This document shows positions 6,140 through 8,464 of a stretch of 8,464 nucleotides of DNA, piece after piece. The notes under the pieces are model-generated. The model did not search any database. It had not been told where the DNA came from and saw nothing but the letters and a program-made list of their open reading frames with translations. Source of the DNA: Candidatus Cloacimonadota bacterium (GTDB taxonomy: Bacteria > Cloacimonadota > Cloacimonadia > Cloacimonadales > Cloacimonadaceae); contig VGPI01000084.1 of assembly GCA_016875595.1 (NCBI GenBank), positions 1 to 8,464 of the forward strand, given 5' to 3'. Position 1 is the stretch's first letter. Every line of letters starts with the position of its first letter. The position numbers and the translations under genes are program-made.

Positions 6140-7264
6140 ATGCCGAAACCAATCGAGGACTATTTCATCGACTTGGTCTCTCTGGACAGTGAATCGCACG
6201 ACGAGCGGGGCATGGCGGACAGATTGACTGCTGATCTGAAGGCGATGGGCGCTCTGGTCACAGAGGATGATGCAGCAGCTTCCACCGGTGGAAATGCCGG
6301 CAATATCTTTGCCCGGTTTCCCGGCATCGCAGACAAAGCGCCGATCCTGCTCTGCGCGCATATCGACACGGTCAAACCGGGTTGCGGCATCAAGGCAAGA
6401 AAAACCGGAACCCGCATCGAAAGTGACGGCACGACCATTCTCGGCGCTGATGACAAATCCGGCGTGGCTCAGATCATCCATGGGATCAGGAAAGCGCAGG
6501 GTGCGGGGATACCCCTGGCACCAATCGAAGTGCTCTTTACCGTTTGTGAAGAGATCGGTCTCCTGGGTGCCAAAGCATTCGACAAATCAGTGATCCGCTC
6601 TGCTCTGGGCTATGCCTTTGACAGCCGTGACCTGAATTCACTCACCATCGCCGCACCTTCGCAAAACTCGATCCGGATCGATATTTTCGGCAAGGAGGCA
6701 CATGCCGGAGTGGAACCGGAGAAGGGGATAAACGCTATCCGCATCGCCGCTGAAGCAATCTCCATCATGCCCATGGGTCGGATCGACTTTGAAACCACCT
6801 GCAACATCGGTGTGATCAATGGCGGGATCTCGGGAAACATAGTTCCCAACCATGTCCATATCAAGGGTGAAGCCCGTTCCCATAATGCCCGGAAACTCCA
6901 GCAGGTATGTGATGATATGCGACGGGCGGTGGAACTGACGGTCGAAAAACATGAGCACGATAGTTACAAAGCCAAGGCGGATATCAGTATCCGCACCGAA
7001 TATACCAAGTTCAATATTGCTGATGACCATCCGGTCATAGCCAACGCCATCAACGCCATGCTCCGGATCGGATTGAAAGCCGACCTGCGTAAGGGCGGAG
7101 GTGGCAGCGATGCCAATATCATCAATGCTGCGGGTATTCCCATGATCATATGTGGCACTGGGATGACGGGCTATCATACTGTCGAAGAACACATCGAGAT
7201 CGCCGATCTGGAAAAGGGCGTGGAACTCGTTGCAGCCTTGATTGGCTGTTATTCACAAAGCTAA
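6140..7264 (+). CDS. PepT-like M20 family metallopeptidase
   Basis: This 374-residue cytoplasmic zinc peptidase of the M20 family is closest in pattern to PepT-like (tripeptidase T-related) proteins. The dizinc site is complete: H74 and D76 in CAHIDTVKPG, D104 in GADDKSGVA, the general-base/ligand pair E137-E138 in CEEIGLLGAK, D161 in FDSRD, and H346 in GYHTVEEH. The lid/dimerisation domain spans about residues 175-290 and includes EAHAGVEPEKGINAI (186-200), whose His188 matches the residue that reaches into the partner's active site in this family. GGGGSDANI (319-327) is the usual C-terminal glycine-rich loop. No signal peptide is present. It ends ten bases before dapB, so it is probably cotranscribed with the diaminopimelate genes. 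M20 also contains the DapE desuccinylase, so a role in that pathway or in recycling DAP-containing peptides is conceivable, but the motifs favour a PepT-like aminopeptidase. Confidence 0.9.
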   Translation: MPKPIEDYFIDLVSLDSESHDERGMADRLTADLKAMGALVTEDDAAASTGGNAGNIFARFPGIADKAPILLCAHIDTVKPGCGIKARKTGTRIESDGTTILGADDKSGVAQIIHGIRKAQGAGIPLAPIEVLFTVCEEIGLLGAKAFDKSVIRSALGYAFDSRDLNSLTIAAPSQNSIRIDIFGKEAHAGVEPEKGINAIRIAAEAISIMPMGRIDFETTCNIGVINGGISGNIVPNHVHIKGEARSHNARKLQQVCDDMRRAVELTVEKHEHDSYKAKADISIRTEYTKFNIADDHPVIANAINAMLRIGLKADLRKGGGGSDANIINAAGIPMIICGTGMTGYHTVEEHIEIADLEKGVELVAALIGCYSQS

Positions 7265-7274
7265 AGGGGAAAGG

Positions 7275-8021
7275 ATGACGAAGGTCGCACTGATCGGATA
7301 CGGCAAGATGGGACGGATGGTGCATTCCCTGGCGGAACAATACCACTGCCGGATAAGTGCCATAATCGATACCGCCAGTAACGCATATCCGCATCAGATC
7401 ACGGCAGAGAGCATCGGTGACACTGAGGTTTGCATTGATTTTACTCATCCCACTGCAGTCATCGACAATTTGACTAAGATCGCTGCCCTGAACCGAGCAG
7501 TCGTGATCGGCACCACCGGCTGGCTGGATCGGATTGATGAGGTGCGGGAGATCATCACGCGGCATGATGGCGCACTGCTCTGGGGTGCCAATTTCTCCAT
7601 CGGGATGAATCTCTTTTCACGGATCGTAACGGCAGCAGCCGAGGCATTTGACCGTTTTGACGATTATGACGTCTTTGGCTATGAACTGCACCACCGGCAC
7701 AAGGCGGACAGCCCATCCGGCACGGCGATCGAATTGAGCAGGATCCTGCTGGAAAAAATCCAGCGCAAGACCCAAGCTCAGTATGACCGGTCAGAAAAAA
7801 AGATCCAGCCGGAGGAACTGCATTTTGCCAGCATCCGTGCCGGATCCATCCCGGGTACGCACACAGTGGGTTTTGATTCGGAAGCCGACAGCATTGAACT
7901 GATCCATCGGGTACGCTCCCGTTCCTGTTTTGCTGCCGGTGCCTTGCAGGCAGCGCGTTGGCTCGCAGACCGCAAAGGGATTTATTCCTTTCAGGATATG
8001 ATCAAAGAAATCCTATGCTGA
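7275..8021 (+). CDS. dapB: 4-hydroxy-tetrahydrodipicolinate reductase DapB
   Basis: DapB reduces hydroxy-tetrahydrodipicolinate to tetrahydrodipicolinate with NAD(P)H in the lysine/meso-diaminopimelate pathway, in the cytoplasm. The 248-residue protein has the Rossmann motif GYGKMG (8-13), IDFTHPTAV (54-62), GTTGW (79-83) and ANFSIGMNLF (105-114). The catalytic segment ELHHRHKADSPSGTA (137-151) carries His139/His140 and Lys143, equivalent to E. coli H159/H160 and K163. IRAGSIPGTHTVGF (187-200) and the C-terminal FAAGALQAARWL (219-230) with KGIY are also typical. It is slightly shorter than the E. coli enzyme (273). I chose ATG 7275, with AAGGGG at 7264-7269 five bases upstream. An in-frame TTG at 7242 would overlap the peptidase gene and add eleven unconserved residues. 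It overlaps dapF by seven bases. Confidence 0.96.
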   Translation: MTKVALIGYGKMGRMVHSLAEQYHCRISAIIDTASNAYPHQITAESIGDTEVCIDFTHPTAVIDNLTKIAALNRAVVIGTTGWLDRIDEVREIITRHDGALLWGANFSIGMNLFSRIVTAAAEAFDRFDDYDVFGYELHHRHKADSPSGTAIELSRILLEKIQRKTQAQYDRSEKKIQPEELHFASIRAGSIPGTHTVGFDSEADSIELIHRVRSRSCFAAGALQAARWLADRKGIYSFQDMIKEILC

Positions 8022-8464
8022 TCCCGTTCATCAAAATGCAGGCGCAGGGCAATGACTTTATCGTCTGGATCAGACCAATGAGCCTTGAACAGCATGTTGA
8101 GATCCCCGGTCTGGCGCAACGCATCTGTGACCGCCATTTTGGCGTTGGTGCCGATGGCTTGGTCATCCTGGCAGCGGAGATCGCCTCACCGCCATGCATG
8201 CTGATCTATAATGCCGATGGCAGCCGGGCGGAGATGTGTGGCTCGGCGTTACGCTGTTGTACTGCTCTTCTACACGAAGTAAGTGACCTCAACGAATTCG
8301 CCATCAACACCGATTCCGGATTGAAACATACCAGGGTAATTCAGGGCGGAGAACACCTCTTGATCGAAGCAGAGACCGCCGCTCCGCAGCTTATCCGGGA
8401 GAATATGTGCGTTCAGGGCTGGAAGGGCACTTATATCGATGCCGGAAACCGGCATTTTATCGTT
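8015..8464 (+). CDS. dapF: Diaminopimelate epimerase DapF (partial, C-terminus beyond window)
   Basis: The first 150 residues of DapF, which interconverts LL- and meso-diaminopimelate with two active-site cysteines and no cofactor. The sequence shows FIKMQAQGNDFIV (5-17), CDRHFGVGADGLVIL (38-52), NADGSRAEMCGSALRC (66-81) and DAGNRHFIV (142-150), matching the N-terminal half of the family; full enzymes are about 270-280 residues. C75 is the first catalytic Cys; the second would lie past the window. The loop after C75 reads GSALRC instead of the usual GNGxRC, and the later GNPH reads GNRH, so it is a diverged member. The ATG lies within the last codons of dapB with no clear Shine-Dalgarno, pointing to translational coupling. 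The other pathway steps are not in the window. Confidence 0.93.
   Translation, partial: MLIPFIKMQAQGNDFIVWIRPMSLEQHVEIPGLAQRICDRHFGVGADGLVILAAEIASPPCMLIYNADGSRAEMCGSALRCCTALLHEVSDLNEFAINTDSGLKHTRVIQGGEHLLIEAETAAPQLIRENMCVQGWKGTYIDAGNRHFIV

Noticed and set aside
7242..7274. TTG start for dapB
   Set aside because: The added residues are not conserved and overlap the peptidase gene; ATG 7275 has a good ribosome site and starts at the Rossmann strand.

Overview
The window is an ordinary, gene-dense stretch of a bacterial chromosome with nine protein genes and very little non-coding DNA. It suggests a Gram-negative, LPS-making bacterium: it has lpxB, an acyltransferase gene joined to it, and two enzymes of the diaminopimelate pathway. 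The partial first gene has a C-terminal domain that resembles one I associate with Bacteroidota-type (FCB group) coiled-coil proteins. An FCB-group lineage such as Cloacimonadota is my guess, at low confidence. Base composition and codon use look even throughout, and I see no mobile elements, tRNA or rRNA genes, or CRISPR arrays.

Layout. (1) At the left edge, on the minus strand, is a membrane-anchored coiled-coil protein whose C-terminus runs off the window. (2) Divergent from it across a 77-base AT-rich gap is a two-gene unit: an NFACT-family (RqcH/Rqc2-like) protein and recO, overlapping by 11 bases. (3) Convergent with recO, and overlapping its 3' end by 19 bases, is a minus-strand rubrerythrin-like diiron protein. 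(4) Next is a plus-strand envelope cluster: a COG2426/PF06695 membrane protein, lpxB, and a DUF374-type lysophospholipid acyltransferase-like protein, spaced +5 and -8 bases. (5) After a 144-base gap with a plausible promoter comes a PepT-like M20 metallopeptidase, dapB, and the start of dapF, which is cut by the right edge.

How the genes work together. LpxB makes the lipid A disaccharide, and the tightly linked acyltransferase probably acts on a lipid of the same envelope pathway. DapB and DapF carry out consecutive parts of the lysine/meso-diaminopimelate route, and the M20 peptidase leading that unit may supply or recycle related amino-acid substrates. The NFACT protein (ribosome quality control family) and RecO (recombinational repair) share a transcript but not an obvious function.

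I found no convincing new multi-gene system. The points most worth following are the compact NFACT protein that appears to lack the helix-hairpin-helix module, the COG2426-lpxB-DUF374 linkage, the peptidase at the head of the dapB-dapF unit, the altered CGSALRC active-site segment of DapF, and the coiled-coil protein at the left edge.
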